A DNA stretch of 64,000 nucleotides from Sulfurospirillum tamanense (GCF_016937535.1 NZ_JAFHKK010000003.1:101758-165757), one strand, 5' to 3'; shown: positions 16,550-26,219, numbered from the stretch's first letter. The notes: generated by a model from the sequence alone, not told the origin. A program made the numbers and translations.

Positions 16550-17845
16550 GTGCGGATTGTTTTGACTCTTTTTCTAATCCATGGGTTGCTCTTTGGGGCA
16601 TTGAGGCATTTTGGCATCTATGAGATGGAGGGAAAAGAACAAGGCAATAAGCTTCTTGTTATTGGCGGCATTCATGGGGACGAGCCCGGAGGGTATTTTG
16701 CACCCGCGCTCGTGGTGCAACACTACACCATTAAAAAAGGCTCCTTGCTTGTTGTGCCCAACCTAAACTTCGACAGTATCGTTCACAACCGTCGTGGTAT
16801 TTATGGAGACATGAACCGCAAGTTCGATCACGTTGACCAAACTGATCCTGATTATGAACTTGTAACCCACATTAAATCTCTCATCACCGACCCCAGTGTG
16901 GACTTTATCATTAATCTACACGATGGACGAGGCTTTTACCGCACCACGTGGGAGAGTGCCATTTTTAATCCGCGCGCATGGGGACAGGCCTATATCATTG
17001 ATCAAAAAACCATCGATGATGCAAAATTTGGCAATTTGGATGAAATCACTGCATTAATGGCAAACAAGCTCAACCAAAGTGAGCTAGCCGAAAACCACCA
17101 TCAGTTTGACGTTAAAAATACTTACACCAAAGACAAAGACGAGCAAATGCGCATGTCATTGACATACTTTGCCATCACCCATCTCAAGCCTGCCCTTGCC
17201 ATTGAAACAAGCAAAAACATTACCGAACTAGACACCAAAGTCCTTTATCAGCTCCTCTCTATGGAAGCACTTCTAAACCACATGGGCATTGAATTTGAAC
17301 GAAATTTTGAGTTGACCCGCGAAACAGTAAATCACCTTCTCGCCCAATACGGAACTCTTGCTATCAACAATAAATTTGAACTCTCTTTGAACGACTTACG
17401 ACCTGCTTTGCATTTTGTACCTATGCGCAAAACTGGCAACGTTTTTGAGTTTTCCCATCCTCTTGGCACAACCATTGACCGTGGCAGTTACCATCAAATT
17501 ATGATAGGCAACATCCCTGTTGCAAGACTCTATCCGCAACATTTCTCCCTTACATGTAAAGCAACCGCTGCCACCATAGAAAGGGATGGCAACCAAGAGC
17601 GTGTTTCTTTTGGTCAAACAGTACGGGTTAACAAAACCTTTAAGGTTTTGGCAGATAAGGATTTTCGGGTCAATCTTATTGGATTTGTCACCAAAGAACG
17701 CGATTCGCAAGATGGCATCACGGTGCAAAAAAGTGATTTTATCTCCCGTTTTTCCACTGATCAATCCGAAACTTCTTTTCGCGCCGAATTTTACGACAAT
17801 GGGGATTTTTGTGGCACCATTACGGTTGTATTTGAAGGGCCTTGA
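16550..17845 (+). CDS. Peptidase M99 family, Csd4/Pgp1-type peptidoglycan DL-carboxypeptidase
   Basis: This periplasmic zinc carboxypeptidase trims muropeptide tripeptides to dipeptides and is required for helical or curved cell shape in Helicobacter (Csd4) and Campylobacter (Pgp1). The 431-residue protein has a signal peptide (about 1-17) and the zinc ligands His42 and Glu45 in GGIHGDEPGG and His124 in INLHDGRGF. Catalytic Glu219 is in LAIETSKN. The first ligand is the canonical His, as in Pgp1, rather than the Gln reported for Csd4. C-terminal beta-rich domains follow. The start is GTG at 16550, with GAGG 9 bases upstream. Its last 26 bases overlap mltA on the other strand. A curved cell shape would fit. 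Confidence 0.9.
   Translation: MRIVLTLFLIHGLLFGALRHFGIYEMEGKEQGNKLLVIGGIHGDEPGGYFAPALVVQHYTIKKGSLLVVPNLNFDSIVHNRRGIYGDMNRKFDHVDQTDPDYELVTHIKSLITDPSVDFIINLHDGRGFYRTTWESAIFNPRAWGQAYIIDQKTIDDAKFGNLDEITALMANKLNQSELAENHHQFDVKNTYTKDKDEQMRMSLTYFAITHLKPALAIETSKNITELDTKVLYQLLSMEALLNHMGIEFERNFELTRETVNHLLAQYGTLAINNKFELSLNDLRPALHFVPMRKTGNVFEFSHPLGTTIDRGSYHQIMIGNIPVARLYPQHFSLTCKATAATIERDGNQERVSFGQTVRVNKTFKVLADKDFRVNLIGFVTKERDSQDGITVQKSDFISRFSTDQSETSFRAEFYDNGDFCGTITVVFEGP
17550..17559. repeat. TTACATGTAA palindrome copy 7 (in M99 peptidase)
   Basis: Exact copy, read CTT-ACA-TGT-AAA (Leu-Thr-Cys-Lys) in the C-terminal domain. Confidence 0.9.
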
Positions 17846-18884
17846 TCTGCTTTTTTGGAAAGACCACATAAAGCGTGATAGGCGCCTTAAGCCCTCCTGC
17901 TAATACAGGCGCCTCCTCGTCCGCACCAAAAAAATAATCCACGCGTGCCTCCCCTTTGATGGCGCCACCAACGTCGTGGGCCACCACAAGAGGCTGGACA
18001 AAAGGCAAACCGCTTTGAATCACCAAAGGAAGCCCAAGCGGCACATGGCGCCTGTCTACCGCCACACTCCCATAGGGCACTAACTCCACCCCCAAAGCTC
18101 CTGTTGCTCCAGTTGTTCGTTCAGCAAAAAAAACATAGCTAGGATTAGCGTGCATCACCGCCTCCGCTTTGCTGGGATTTGCCTCTAAAAAAGCGCGAAT
18201 GGATTGCATCGAAACCTCGTCTAGGTACCCTTTTTGGCGCATTAGTCCACCAATAGCGCGGTAAGGGTGACCATTTTGATCCGCGTAGCCTAAATACATT
18301 ACCGCGCCATCTTCAAGCACCACTTTACCCGAGCCTTGAATATGTAAGAAAAATGCATCTACCTTGCTGCTAACATAACACAAAACTTCTGCATCTATGC
18401 CTTTTTGGTCTATCTCCCCATGGGAAGCATAAGGCACAACGCGCTCACCCACAACCTTCCCGCGCAAGCGCATTGAGGAGAGCTCAGGATAAAGAGAAGA
18501 GAGGCTAATGGTAAGCATGTCGTTTGGTTTTGCATACAGTGGGTAAAAAAACTCTTCTGATTGGGTTTTGCTACCCCTAAGGGTAGGCTCGTAGTAACCT
18601 GTCATCATCCCTTGCCGAAGAAGCTTTATGGGAACAAAAAACTCCTTAAAAGCTTTAAACTCTTTGACGCCGCAATAGGGTGCAGTCAAAGCGTTAAGCG
18701 CACAGCTACGCTCAAATGCCTCAAAAAAAAGAGCTTCATCCATACCTTTAAGATCAAGATCCTCCCACGATGCTACTTCTGCGCTTATTGGCAAAGACCC
18801 AAAAAGGAGGGGCTGGGGTTTAGGAGCGCACCCTAAAAATAATCCTAAAGCTAGCACTATAACTAATCCACTTGCCCAGTTCAT
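17820..18884 (-). CDS. mltA: Membrane-bound lytic murein transglycosylase A
   Basis: MltA cleaves the MurNAc-GlcNAc bond in peptidoglycan to give 1,6-anhydro ends. The 354-residue lipoprotein has a signal peptide with lipobox LGC (Cys19), the MltA barrel with GMMTGYYEPTLRGS (about 92-105) and FFLHIQGSGKV (about 176-186), and the C-terminal 3D domain with VAHDVGGAIKGEARVDYFFG including the catalytic Asp. The start ATG overlaps the polA stop (TAATGA on the minus strand). It converges on the M99 peptidase gene, another peptidoglycan hydrolase, with a 26-base overlap. Confidence 0.93.
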   Translation of the reverse strand: MNWASGLVIVLALGLFLGCAPKPQPLLFGSLPISAEVASWEDLDLKGMDEALFFEAFERSCALNALTAPYCGVKEFKAFKEFFVPIKLLRQGMMTGYYEPTLRGSKTQSEEFFYPLYAKPNDMLTISLSSLYPELSSMRLRGKVVGERVVPYASHGEIDQKGIDAEVLCYVSSKVDAFFLHIQGSGKVVLEDGAVMYLGYADQNGHPYRAIGGLMRQKGYLDEVSMQSIRAFLEANPSKAEAVMHANPSYVFFAERTTGATGALGVELVPYGSVAVDRRHVPLGLPLVIQSGLPFVQPLVVAHDVGGAIKGEARVDYFFGADEEAPVLAGGLKAPITLYVVFPKKQIKALQIQP

Positions 18885-21532
18885 TATTTTAATGCTCCCC
18901 AGTGTTTACCTATAGCAACAGAGGTTTTTAAAGGCACCCGCAAGGCAAAAATCTCCTCCATGCACTGCTTTGCACGTTTAGCAAAAGCCTCCGCCTCCTC
19001 TTTGGGCACTTCAAAAATCAATTCATCGTGAATTTGTAATAATAGCTTCGCTTTTTCTCCCAAAACATTTTTATCCATCTTCAGCATTGCTAATTTAATC
19101 AAATCTGCCGCACTTCCTTGAAACACGGTGTTGACCGACTCGCGCTCATACGCCGCAAGCAGCATTGGGGTTGCGTTGCCATAATCAAAATAGCGCCGTC
19201 TGCCTAGCAACGTTTCTACAAATCCTTGTTCTTTGGTTTTTTCTTGGACGGATTTTAAATACTCTTTCACTGTTGGAAAAGAGTCAAAATAGCTTTGAAT
19301 GTATCCTGCGGCCTCTTTGGAGGGAATACCTAGCGTTTGCCCGAGTTTTCGCGCGCCCATGCCATAAAGCAAGCCAAAGTTAATACTCTTGGCAATGTTA
19401 CGTTTAGCCGAAGCTTCTTCCTCGCCAAAAAGTTTCACTGCTGTTTCTTGGTGAATGTCTTTTCCTTCACTAAAGGCGTTCACAAGCGCAGGGTCTTGGC
19501 TAAAGTGCGCCAACAACCGCAGTTCAATTTGCGAATAATCAATCCCAACCAACACCCACTCAGGCTCTGCTACGAACCCTTCCCTAACCGCACGCCCTAG
19601 CTCAGTACGCACAGGGATGTTTTGCAAGTTTGGCTCTTTGGAGCTGAGTCTTCCCGTGGATGTTCCCGTTTGCAAAAAGTTGGTATGAACCCGTGAGTTC
19701 TTGTCCTTGGCAGCAAGTTTTAACAAAGGTTCAAAATAGGTGGATTTGAGTTTATACAATTCGCGGTATTCAAGCAACAACGCAATGGCGGGATGGGCAT
19801 CTTTAAGCCCCTCCAAGACGCTCTCATCCGTGCTGTAACCGCTTTTTGTTTTTTTTGCCGCAGGCAATTTTAACGTTTCAAACAACACAGCACCCAGCTG
19901 TTTGGTGGAGTTGATGTTAAACTCACTTCCTGTGAGCTGATGAATCTCTTTTGTCAGCACCCCTAGTCTGGCTTCTGCGTCTTCAAGCAAGGAGCGTAAA
20001 AAACGCTGGTCCACCTTAATGCCTCGCTCTTCCATTTCCATCAATGTCAACACAAAAGGAAACTCCACCGCTTTTGCCAAATCTATCATGGAAGGATCAA
20101 GCATTTGGATGAGTTTATGGTAGAGGCGTAAGGTCATCCATGCGTCTTCTCCTGCGTACACGCATGCTTCTTCTAACGCCACGCTAGCAAAGGTTTCACC
20201 CCGTTTTACCACCGAACTAAAGGAGACCATTTCGTGACCAAAAAAACGCTTAGCCAACGCATCAAGCCCCACTAAAGACCCCGGAGAAAGAAGCCACGCC
20301 AAAATCATGGTATCGGCGTATGGCACGGGCGGGAGGAGGTCGAAATTGCGATGCACAACTTTAAAGTCAAACTTACCATTTTGCACCACAAGCTTACATG
20401 TAAAGAGTTTTTCAATGGCTTTGCGCGCTACGTCTTTGGAGATTTGTTCTGGCACGCCCAAATAGTTGTGCGCCAGAGGAACATAATACCCCCGATGCGC
20501 CTCAAACGCAAAGGAAAATCCCACTATTTTAGCTGACTGGGTATCGAGCCCATCCGTTTCGGTATCAAAAGCCACCACTGTCTCAGGCGTAAGGTTTTGC
20601 ATGATTTCTTCAAGCATGGCGGCATCTTTAACCAAAATTGCCTCAAAGGTTTGTACTTCTTTTTGGGGCACTTTTGGAGCGCTACCAAGACGGCTTAGAA
20701 TGCGTCTTAGCTCATACTTTTCCAACTCATCCCTAATGGCAAGTAGCGGATTTTCTTGGGGAAATTTAAATCGCTCAAATCGTGCAGCCACATCCAAAGT
20801 ATCTACAAGAGCCGTAAGTTGCTTGCTTAAAAAGGCATTTTCCCTGCCCTCTTCCAGTAATTTTTTATTGCGCACATTGGAAATGTTGTCGAGGTTTGCA
20901 TAAATCCCCTCAAGGGTTTTAAACTCATCCAATAGTTTTTTTGCACCCCGAGGCCCAATGCCTCGCACCCCAGGGATATTATCTGAGGCGTCCCCTATTA
21001 ACGAAAGATAATCTTGAATTTGACAAGGAAGGACGCCAAACTTTTCTACGCAGGCGTCTGCGTTAATTTCACTTTTTTTCAATGGGTCATAAATCACCAC
21101 ACGGCCATCGTCAATCAATTGATACAAGTCTTTGTCATGGGTCACCACGCGTACTTTCATGTCATATTTTTTAGCAAATGCGACCGCTGAAGCAATAATA
21201 TCATCAGCTTCATAGCCCTCCATAAAACACTTGTTAAAACCCATTTTCTCAATCCACTCAATGGCAATAGGAAGCTGGGTTTGCAAATCTTGCGGCGGAG
21301 CAGGACGGTTGGCCTTGTAGGCGGGGTCTAGGGTGTGACGAAAGGTTTTTCCTTTGGCATCAAGGGCAAAAAAGATGTAATCAGTGCCATGCTCCTCATT
21401 AAGTGTGGCAATAAAATTGGCAAAACCTGTGAGCAATCCCGTGGGGAGCCCTTGTGAATTAGTAAGGTTTGGCAATGCAAAGTAGTTGCGAAAAAAAAAT
21501 CCAAAGGTATCAATAATCGTTAAAGTTTTCAT
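18884..21532 (-). CDS. polA: DNA polymerase I
   Basis: PolA fills gaps in repair and removes RNA primers. The 882-residue protein has the 5' nuclease domain (1-290), the 3'-5' exonuclease with DTETDGL and AGEDAW intact (so proofreading is likely) and the polymerase core with GIDYSQIELRLLAHF (motif A), KSINFGLLYGMG (motif B) and QIHDELIFEV (motif C). The start at 21532 gives MKTLTIIDTFGFFF, the normal N-terminus; a 38-residue upstream extension overlaps the HDOD gene and is rejected. A TTACATGTAA copy encodes FTCK near residue 380. Confidence 0.96.
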   Translation of the reverse strand: MKTLTIIDTFGFFFRNYFALPNLTNSQGLPTGLLTGFANFIATLNEEHGTDYIFFALDAKGKTFRHTLDPAYKANRPAPPQDLQTQLPIAIEWIEKMGFNKCFMEGYEADDIIASAVAFAKKYDMKVRVVTHDKDLYQLIDDGRVVIYDPLKKSEINADACVEKFGVLPCQIQDYLSLIGDASDNIPGVRGIGPRGAKKLLDEFKTLEGIYANLDNISNVRNKKLLEEGRENAFLSKQLTALVDTLDVAARFERFKFPQENPLLAIRDELEKYELRRILSRLGSAPKVPQKEVQTFEAILVKDAAMLEEIMQNLTPETVVAFDTETDGLDTQSAKIVGFSFAFEAHRGYYVPLAHNYLGVPEQISKDVARKAIEKLFTCKLVVQNGKFDFKVVHRNFDLLPPVPYADTMILAWLLSPGSLVGLDALAKRFFGHEMVSFSSVVKRGETFASVALEEACVYAGEDAWMTLRLYHKLIQMLDPSMIDLAKAVEFPFVLTLMEMEERGIKVDQRFLRSLLEDAEARLGVLTKEIHQLTGSEFNINSTKQLGAVLFETLKLPAAKKTKSGYSTDESVLEGLKDAHPAIALLLEYRELYKLKSTYFEPLLKLAAKDKNSRVHTNFLQTGTSTGRLSSKEPNLQNIPVRTELGRAVREGFVAEPEWVLVGIDYSQIELRLLAHFSQDPALVNAFSEGKDIHQETAVKLFGEEEASAKRNIAKSINFGLLYGMGARKLGQTLGIPSKEAAGYIQSYFDSFPTVKEYLKSVQEKTKEQGFVETLLGRRRYFDYGNATPMLLAAYERESVNTVFQGSAADLIKLAMLKMDKNVLGEKAKLLLQIHDELIFEVPKEEAEAFAKRAKQCMEEIFALRVPLKTSVAIGKHWGALK
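20394..20403. repeat. TTACATGTAA palindrome copy 8 (in polA)
   Basis: Exact copy, read TTT-ACA-TGT-AAG (Phe-Thr-Cys-Lys) in the exonuclease domain. Confidence 0.9.
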
Positions 21533-21539
21533 AAAAATC

Positions 21540-22358
21540 CTAGTATGAAACGTGTTCGATGAGTTGTTCAATGGCTTCAGCAAATGCCATTTCATCCAGT
21601 TCAAACCGCTGCACTTCACGCAGGGCCAACGTAATGTTTTGTTCATTCATGGGGCCGTTAATAGCCACGGCAGTTTTAGCTACATGTAAAGACGCTGCAA
21701 AGCGCTTGGTTTCCAAATCAGGCGCGTTATTTGGGGTGTCGCTGTAGCGAATGAATTGAATCATCGTTTCATCAAACCCCCAATGCTCAAACACAGCAGC
21801 GGTCACAAGAGCCGTAGTGGTGCCCACAAAAGCACGTTCGACTTCCGAGAGGTTGTGTGCCGTTGTCACTTGCGCCTTAAAGGGAGTCACTTCATCACTA
21901 CGCACGATTTGCTGGGCAATCAAAATTTTTCCCGTCTCTTGCAATAAACCACACAAAAACAACAAATCCTGCCTAGGCATATCGAGCTTTTTGTACCACT
22001 GGCGCATGAGCATCCCTTGGAGATTAGAAGTTTCCACAAAGGCTTCTGGAGTGACGCCATAGGGTGCAGTGTCCATCTGAAGGAGCTTTTTAACCGAAAT
22101 CCCTGTCACCAGTGCCCTTGTGGTGGTCATACCAAAAAGTGAAACTGCTTGAAGTACGCTTTTAATCTCTCGGGAAAATCCATACAAAGGCGAATTAGCA
22201 AGACGCAACAAGCTTGCAACAAGCATGGGGTCTTTTTCGATGACTTTGGCGAGCATTTGCGTGGTGCCGTTTTCGTCACTACAAATGGCATTGATTTTTT
22301 GAAAACTCTCAGGGAGTGGCGGAAGTGCCTTGATTTGTTCAACCATTGAAATCAGCAT
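21540..22358 (-). CDS. HDOD-domain protein
   Basis: The 272 residues are almost entirely an HDOD domain, a catalytically dead relative of the HD phosphohydrolases. It starts with the family hallmark LPPLPESFQKI (12-22), followed by VIEKDPMLVASLLRLANSPLYG (about 39-60) and SVLQAVSLFGM. The catalytic HD pair is absent (LFLCGLLQETGK sits where an HD would). Such proteins act as signalling adaptors in motility, stress or second-messenger pathways. It lies 1 base after uvrA and 7 before polA, so it is likely co-expressed with DNA repair genes, but its role is unknown. Confidence 0.88.
   Translation of the reverse strand: MLISMVEQIKALPPLPESFQKINAICSDENGTTQMLAKVIEKDPMLVASLLRLANSPLYGFSREIKSVLQAVSLFGMTTTRALVTGISVKKLLQMDTAPYGVTPEAFVETSNLQGMLMRQWYKKLDMPRQDLLFLCGLLQETGKILIAQQIVRSDEVTPFKAQVTTAHNLSEVERAFVGTTTALVTAAVFEHWGFDETMIQFIRYSDTPNNAPDLETKRFAASLHVAKTAVAINGPMNEQNITLALREVQRFELDEMAFAEAIEQLIEHVSY
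21680..21689. repeat. CTACATGTAA palindrome variant (in HDOD gene)
   Basis: One-base variant, read on the coding strand TTA-CAT-GTA (Leu-His-Val). Confidence 0.6.
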
Positions 22359-22359
22359 C

Positions 22360-25173
22360 TTAGTTTCCTTTTCCTAATGTTTTTGCTAAAAATTTTCCCG
22401 TATAACTGCCTGTTTTTGCGTGGGTTTTTGCTAACATTTTCGGGGTTCCTTGGGAGACAATCCGTCCACCTTTATCCCCGCCTTCTGACCCCATGTCAAT
22501 CACATAGTCACAATTAGAAATCACGTCCAGGTTGTGCTCAATCACTAAAACCGAATTGCCCAAATCCGTCAAATGGTGCAACACTTTCACAAGCCTGTCC
22601 ACGTCGGCAAAATGCAACCCCGTAGTGGGCTCATCCAGTACATACAAGGTCTTGCCCGTGTCCGAACGGCTTAGCTCTTTGGCAAGCTTAATGCGCTGTG
22701 CCTCGCCACCACTGAGGGTGATGGCATTTTGTCCAAGGGTAATGTACCCTAATCCCACATCATAAAGGGTTTGAAGTTTTTGAGCAATCTTAGGAATAGC
22801 TTTAAAAAATGCAAGCGCTTCATCCACGCTCATGTTAAGCACGTCCGAAATGGACTTACTTTTGTATTTAATCTCCAAAGTCTGAGGGTTATACCGCGCG
22901 CCATGGCACGCATCGCACTTGACCATAATGTCTGGTAAAAAGTGCATTTCAATCTTAATCTCACCCTCCCCTTGGCACTTTTCACACCGGCCACCTTTGA
23001 CGTTAAAAGAAAAGCGTCCGACCTTGTAGCCACGAATTTGCGCTTCCTTGGTCTTAACAAACAACGCGCGAATCTCATCCATCACGCCAGTGTAGGTCGC
23101 GGGATTGCTTCTAGGCGTGCGACCGATGGGGCTTTGGTCAAGGTAAATGACTTTGTCCAAGTGCTCCAAGCCTTCACACTCCACCCCTTGCACTTTTTTG
23201 ACCTTGCGCGCACGGTTGAGCATCTCTTTGGCAACAGGCAACAAGGTTTGTAGGATGAGTGAACTTTTCCCACTTCCGCTCACGCCCGAAATGCCTACTA
23301 AATTCCCCAAAGGAATCTTTACATGTAAAGCTTTGAGGTTGTTTATCGTCACATTAGAAAGAGAAATCCACTCTTTTTGCGGGCGGTTTTGCGGGTAGTA
23401 CGACCCTTTTTGGCCTGAGAGATACTGGGCGGTGAGGGTGTTGCTTTTGTATAAATCTTCCACCGTGCCCGCAAAGACAATCTCTCCACCAAATTTCCCA
23501 GCTGCTGGACCGATGTCTACCACAAAATCTGCGGCGTCGATGGTCTCTTTGTCGTGCTCTACCACAATGACGGTGTTGCCCTTTTGTTGCAAGTTTCTGA
23601 GGGTTTTGATGAGTTTTAGCGTGTCGCGTTCGTGCAGTCCAATGCTAGGTTCATCGAGCACGTACATCACGCCCGTCAATCCGCTTCCAATCTGCGAAGC
23701 GATGCGAATGCGTTGGGCTTCGCCGCCGCTGATGGTGCGCGCGTCTCGCCCAAGGCTCAAATAGCCCAGTCCCACGTCGTACAAAAAATGCAACCGCTCG
23801 TTGATTTCTTTTAGCACAGGAGCGGCGACCACTTGCTCTTGGGGACGCAAATAGGAAAAATTTTCAGCATTGTTAAAAAACGCCACGCTCATTTCAATGG
23901 GCATAGAAAGCACCGAAGCAATGCCTTGGTCTGTTATGCGCACCGCTAGGCTTTCTTGACGAAGTCTAGCCCCTCCACAACGGTCACACACTTTTTCACT
24001 CATGTATTCGCCCAAATCTTTTTCGTCTTTGAGCATGTCGTAGGCCAGTTTGATGACCCCTTCCCATTTTCGGGTAAGTTTGTGGCGCTTCCATAAAAAC
24101 TCCACAGGCTCCACACCGCCGTGCAAGATGGCTTTTTTTTCATGCTCTTCCAAGCTCTCAAAAGGCACCGTAGTGTCGATCTTGGCGGTTTTACAAAAGG
24201 CGGTGAGGAATTTAAAATAATACCCCTTATTAAACCCGTACATGAGCTTAATCGCCCCCTTGTCCACGCTAAGTTCTTCGTCGATAATCTTCGATAAATC
24301 TAAGGTGTAGCGAATCCCCAAGCCATCACACACAGGACACGCACCTTTGGGGGAGTTAAAAGAAAAACTTAAGGGTTCGAGAGGTTCAAAACTAATCTTA
24401 CATGTAAAGCACGCAAAGTGTTCGCTGTAGTGGACATGGGCGCGGTCTAGCCCCACCTCTTCGTGGTTTAAAATCTCTAATTCCACCTCGCCATAACTTT
24501 CTAAAAGGGCTTTTTCAATGTCTGCGGCAATACGTTCGTGACTTTCACCGTTCATCACCACGCGGTCAATGACCACTTTGATGGTGTGTTTTTTGGTCTT
24601 GGAAAGTTCAAATTCCTCATCCAAGCGCACCATCACCCCATCCACCATGGCACGCACAAACCCCTTATGACGCAAAGACTCAATCATGTCTGCAAAGGAG
24701 CCTTTTTTCTCGCGCACTAGCGGTGCTAAGATGACAATCTTGGTTCCCTCGGGAAGTTTGAGCACTTCTTGAATGATGTCTGCACTGGACATTTTGGAGA
24801 TGGGCTCCCCGCACTGGTGGCAGTGTTGTTTTCCCACGCGCGCATACAACAAGCGCAGGTAATCGTAAATTTCGGTAATGGTTCCCACAGTAGAGCGAGG
24901 GTTTTTGCTTGTGGTTTTTTGGTCGATAGCAATGGCAGGCGTGAGCCCTTCGATTTTATCCACATCAGGTTTGCCCACGCGGTCGAGGAATTGGCGCGCG
25001 TAAGAAGAAAGTGACTCGATGTAGCGGCGTTGCCCTTCTGCATAGAGCGTATCAAAGGCTAGCGTACTTTTGCCACTACCTGAAAGGCCTGTAAAGACCA
25101 CCAATTTGTTTTTTGGGAGGCTAAGATTAATGGATTTTAAATTATTTTCTCGTGCGCCCGTGATGTGTATCAT
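22360..25173 (-). CDS. uvrA: Excinuclease ABC subunit A
   Basis: UvrA is the DNA-damage-recognition ATPase of nucleotide excision repair. The 937-residue protein has two ABC modules, with Walker A GLSGSGKSTLAFD (about 30-42) and GVSGSGKSSL in the second half, and two signature SGGEAQRI motifs. Three zinc modules are visible: CHQCGEP, CFTCK...CPVC and CEKCQGEGE...CDAC. It lies 6 bases after the TSUP gene on the same strand. Two TTACATGTAA copies sit in the gene; one supplies a zinc-ligand Cys in CFTCK. Confidence 0.97.
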   Translation of the reverse strand: MIHITGARENNLKSINLSLPKNKLVVFTGLSGSGKSTLAFDTLYAEGQRRYIESLSSYARQFLDRVGKPDVDKIEGLTPAIAIDQKTTSKNPRSTVGTITEIYDYLRLLYARVGKQHCHQCGEPISKMSSADIIQEVLKLPEGTKIVILAPLVREKKGSFADMIESLRHKGFVRAMVDGVMVRLDEEFELSKTKKHTIKVVIDRVVMNGESHERIAADIEKALLESYGEVELEILNHEEVGLDRAHVHYSEHFACFTCKISFEPLEPLSFSFNSPKGACPVCDGLGIRYTLDLSKIIDEELSVDKGAIKLMYGFNKGYYFKFLTAFCKTAKIDTTVPFESLEEHEKKAILHGGVEPVEFLWKRHKLTRKWEGVIKLAYDMLKDEKDLGEYMSEKVCDRCGGARLRQESLAVRITDQGIASVLSMPIEMSVAFFNNAENFSYLRPQEQVVAAPVLKEINERLHFLYDVGLGYLSLGRDARTISGGEAQRIRIASQIGSGLTGVMYVLDEPSIGLHERDTLKLIKTLRNLQQKGNTVIVVEHDKETIDAADFVVDIGPAAGKFGGEIVFAGTVEDLYKSNTLTAQYLSGQKGSYYPQNRPQKEWISLSNVTINNLKALHVKIPLGNLVGISGVSGSGKSSLILQTLLPVAKEMLNRARKVKKVQGVECEGLEHLDKVIYLDQSPIGRTPRSNPATYTGVMDEIRALFVKTKEAQIRGYKVGRFSFNVKGGRCEKCQGEGEIKIEMHFLPDIMVKCDACHGARYNPQTLEIKYKSKSISDVLNMSVDEALAFFKAIPKIAQKLQTLYDVGLGYITLGQNAITLSGGEAQRIKLAKELSRSDTGKTLYVLDEPTTGLHFADVDRLVKVLHHLTDLGNSVLVIEHNLDVISNCDYVIDMGSEGGDKGGRIVSQGTPKMLAKTHAKTGSYTGKFLAKTLGKGN
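23319..23328. repeat. TTACATGTAA palindrome copy 9 (in uvrA)
   Basis: Exact copy within CTTTACATGTAAAG, read Leu-His-Val. Confidence 0.9.
24398..24407. repeat. TTACATGTAA palindrome copy 10 (in uvrA)
   Basis: Exact copy, read TTT-ACA-TGT-AAG (Phe-Thr-Cys-Lys). Confidence 0.9.
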
Positions 25174-25179
25174 ATGTCT

Positions 25180-25911
25180 TTATCCTAAAAGTTTATTCAA
25201 AGTTATTGCTAGCAATATAGCATACAGTCCAATCAAAAGGTATTTTTGTTTTTTACGCCCCACAACGTGTGATTGCTTGGCGCCAACGTAAACCCCCGCA
25301 AGCGAGGCAATGCCCAACACTAAACCGGCATGGTAGTCAATCAATCCATGGTAGCTCATACTGATAAAGCCCGACACGGAAGAGAAAATCACAAAAAAGA
25401 GTCCCATGGAAACAGCGCGCTTAATATCATAACGCATCATGCCCACCAATACAGGCGTCAAAAACAGCGCCCCGCCAATACCAATGCTAATTGCCATCAT
25501 ACCCACAAAAAATCCAAGCCCAAACAACAAAGGCCTAGAACGGACGGCTTCGCCACTAGGAACAGCAGGGGCACGTACAAAACGGTAGAGAGAAAACACC
25601 AAAGCCAACGCAAAAATAGCCATCAGCATTTGCCCCGAAAGTGCAGCAACAATCACCCCGCTTTGTGTTGCACCCACAAACCCGCCAAGACCGACCAAAA
25701 GCCCATCGTTTAAAACCAGTTTACCGTGTCTATAATTAACATAGGAGCCCAAGATAGAGCTAAACACCATCTGCATGACAGAAATTCCAATAGCCACTTT
25801 AATGTCGTACCCAAGATACACCAACGCAGGAACCAAAACCGTCCCCCCGCCAATGCCAAAAAATCCTGAAACAAATCCAACACCAACGCCTACCAGTCCC
25901 AATTCTAACAC
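25180..25911 (-). CDS. TSUP (TauE/SafE, DUF81) family membrane transporter
   Basis: This 243-residue protein has about eight hydrophobic segments and the repeated glycine-rich motif of the sulfite exporter TauE/SafE family: FVSGFFGIGGGTVLVPALVYLG near the N-terminus and MMAISIGIGGALFLTPVL in the second half. Family members move organosulfonates, sulfite or other small sulfur anions; the substrate here cannot be read from the sequence. The start is GTG at 25911, overlapping the end of a 42-residue ORF upstream, and uvrA follows. Confidence 0.88.
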   Translation of the reverse strand: MLELGLVGVGVGFVSGFFGIGGGTVLVPALVYLGYDIKVAIGISVMQMVFSSILGSYVNYRHGKLVLNDGLLVGLGGFVGATQSGVIVAALSGQMLMAIFALALVFSLYRFVRAPAVPSGEAVRSRPLLFGLGFFVGMMAISIGIGGALFLTPVLVGMMRYDIKRAVSMGLFFVIFSSVSGFISMSYHGLIDYHAGLVLGIASLAGVYVGAKQSHVVGRKKQKYLLIGLYAILLAITLNKLLG

Positions 25912-26033
25912 TTATGCTCGCTTTCATCAGAGTCTAATAGCACTCTAAATTCGCTTTCAAAAATCTCTTGCCGCACCAACACAAGGTCTTCTTGCGCAAA
26001 ACTCGGCCAGTCTTCGTGCTTTTGCTTCTGCAT
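25905..26033 (-). CDS. Small ORF (42 aa) coupled to the TSUP transporter gene
   Basis: An ATG at 26033 preceded by TAAGGGCA opens a 42-codon frame that ends in TAG at 25905, overlapping the GTG start of the TSUP gene by 7 bases. The product is hydrophilic and acidic (16 of 42 residues charged, ending SDESEHKC) with one tryptophan and no membrane segment. A -10 at 26100-26105 would place it first in the transcript. I do not recognise it. It may be a real small protein or a leader peptide that couples translation to the transporter. Confidence 0.5.
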   Translation of the reverse strand: MQKQKHEDWPSFAQEDLVLVRQEIFESEFRVLLDSDESEHKC

Positions 26034-26099
26034 TGCCCTTAAAATGCTAATTTATTCATAGTGTTTTGGGCGTCAAAAGAGGTGCAATAAAAGAGGTCT

Positions 26100-26105
26100 A
26101 TTGTA
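26100..26105 (-). promoter_or_regulatory. -10 promoter of the small ORF / TSUP / uvrA run
   Basis: Minus-strand TACAAT in the context TTGGATACAATAGACC, about 66 bases upstream of the small ORF start. The leader from about 26093 to 26034 has no clear structure. Confidence 0.55.
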
Positions 26106-26176
26106 TCCAAGCGGCTCTTAATCTCTTATTTGGGTACGCCTTAGGTATTTTTAGTAAGATTTTACCCCACTTTAAG

Positions 26177-26182
26177 TACAAT
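26177..26182 (+). promoter_or_regulatory. -10 promoter of the cheX-fliN-fliO run
   Basis: TACAAT in the context TTTAAGTACAATGAATC. It overlaps an in-frame ATG at 26181, which therefore cannot be the translation start; transcription would begin near 26189. Confidence 0.6.
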
Positions 26183-26219
26183 GAATCTTCAAAATCTCTG
26201 TAAGAGAGGATCTGCGGTG

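Noticed and set aside
21533..21646. Longer polA N-terminus
   Set aside because: The extension lies within the HDOD gene, lacks a ribosome site and is not similar to any PolA start.
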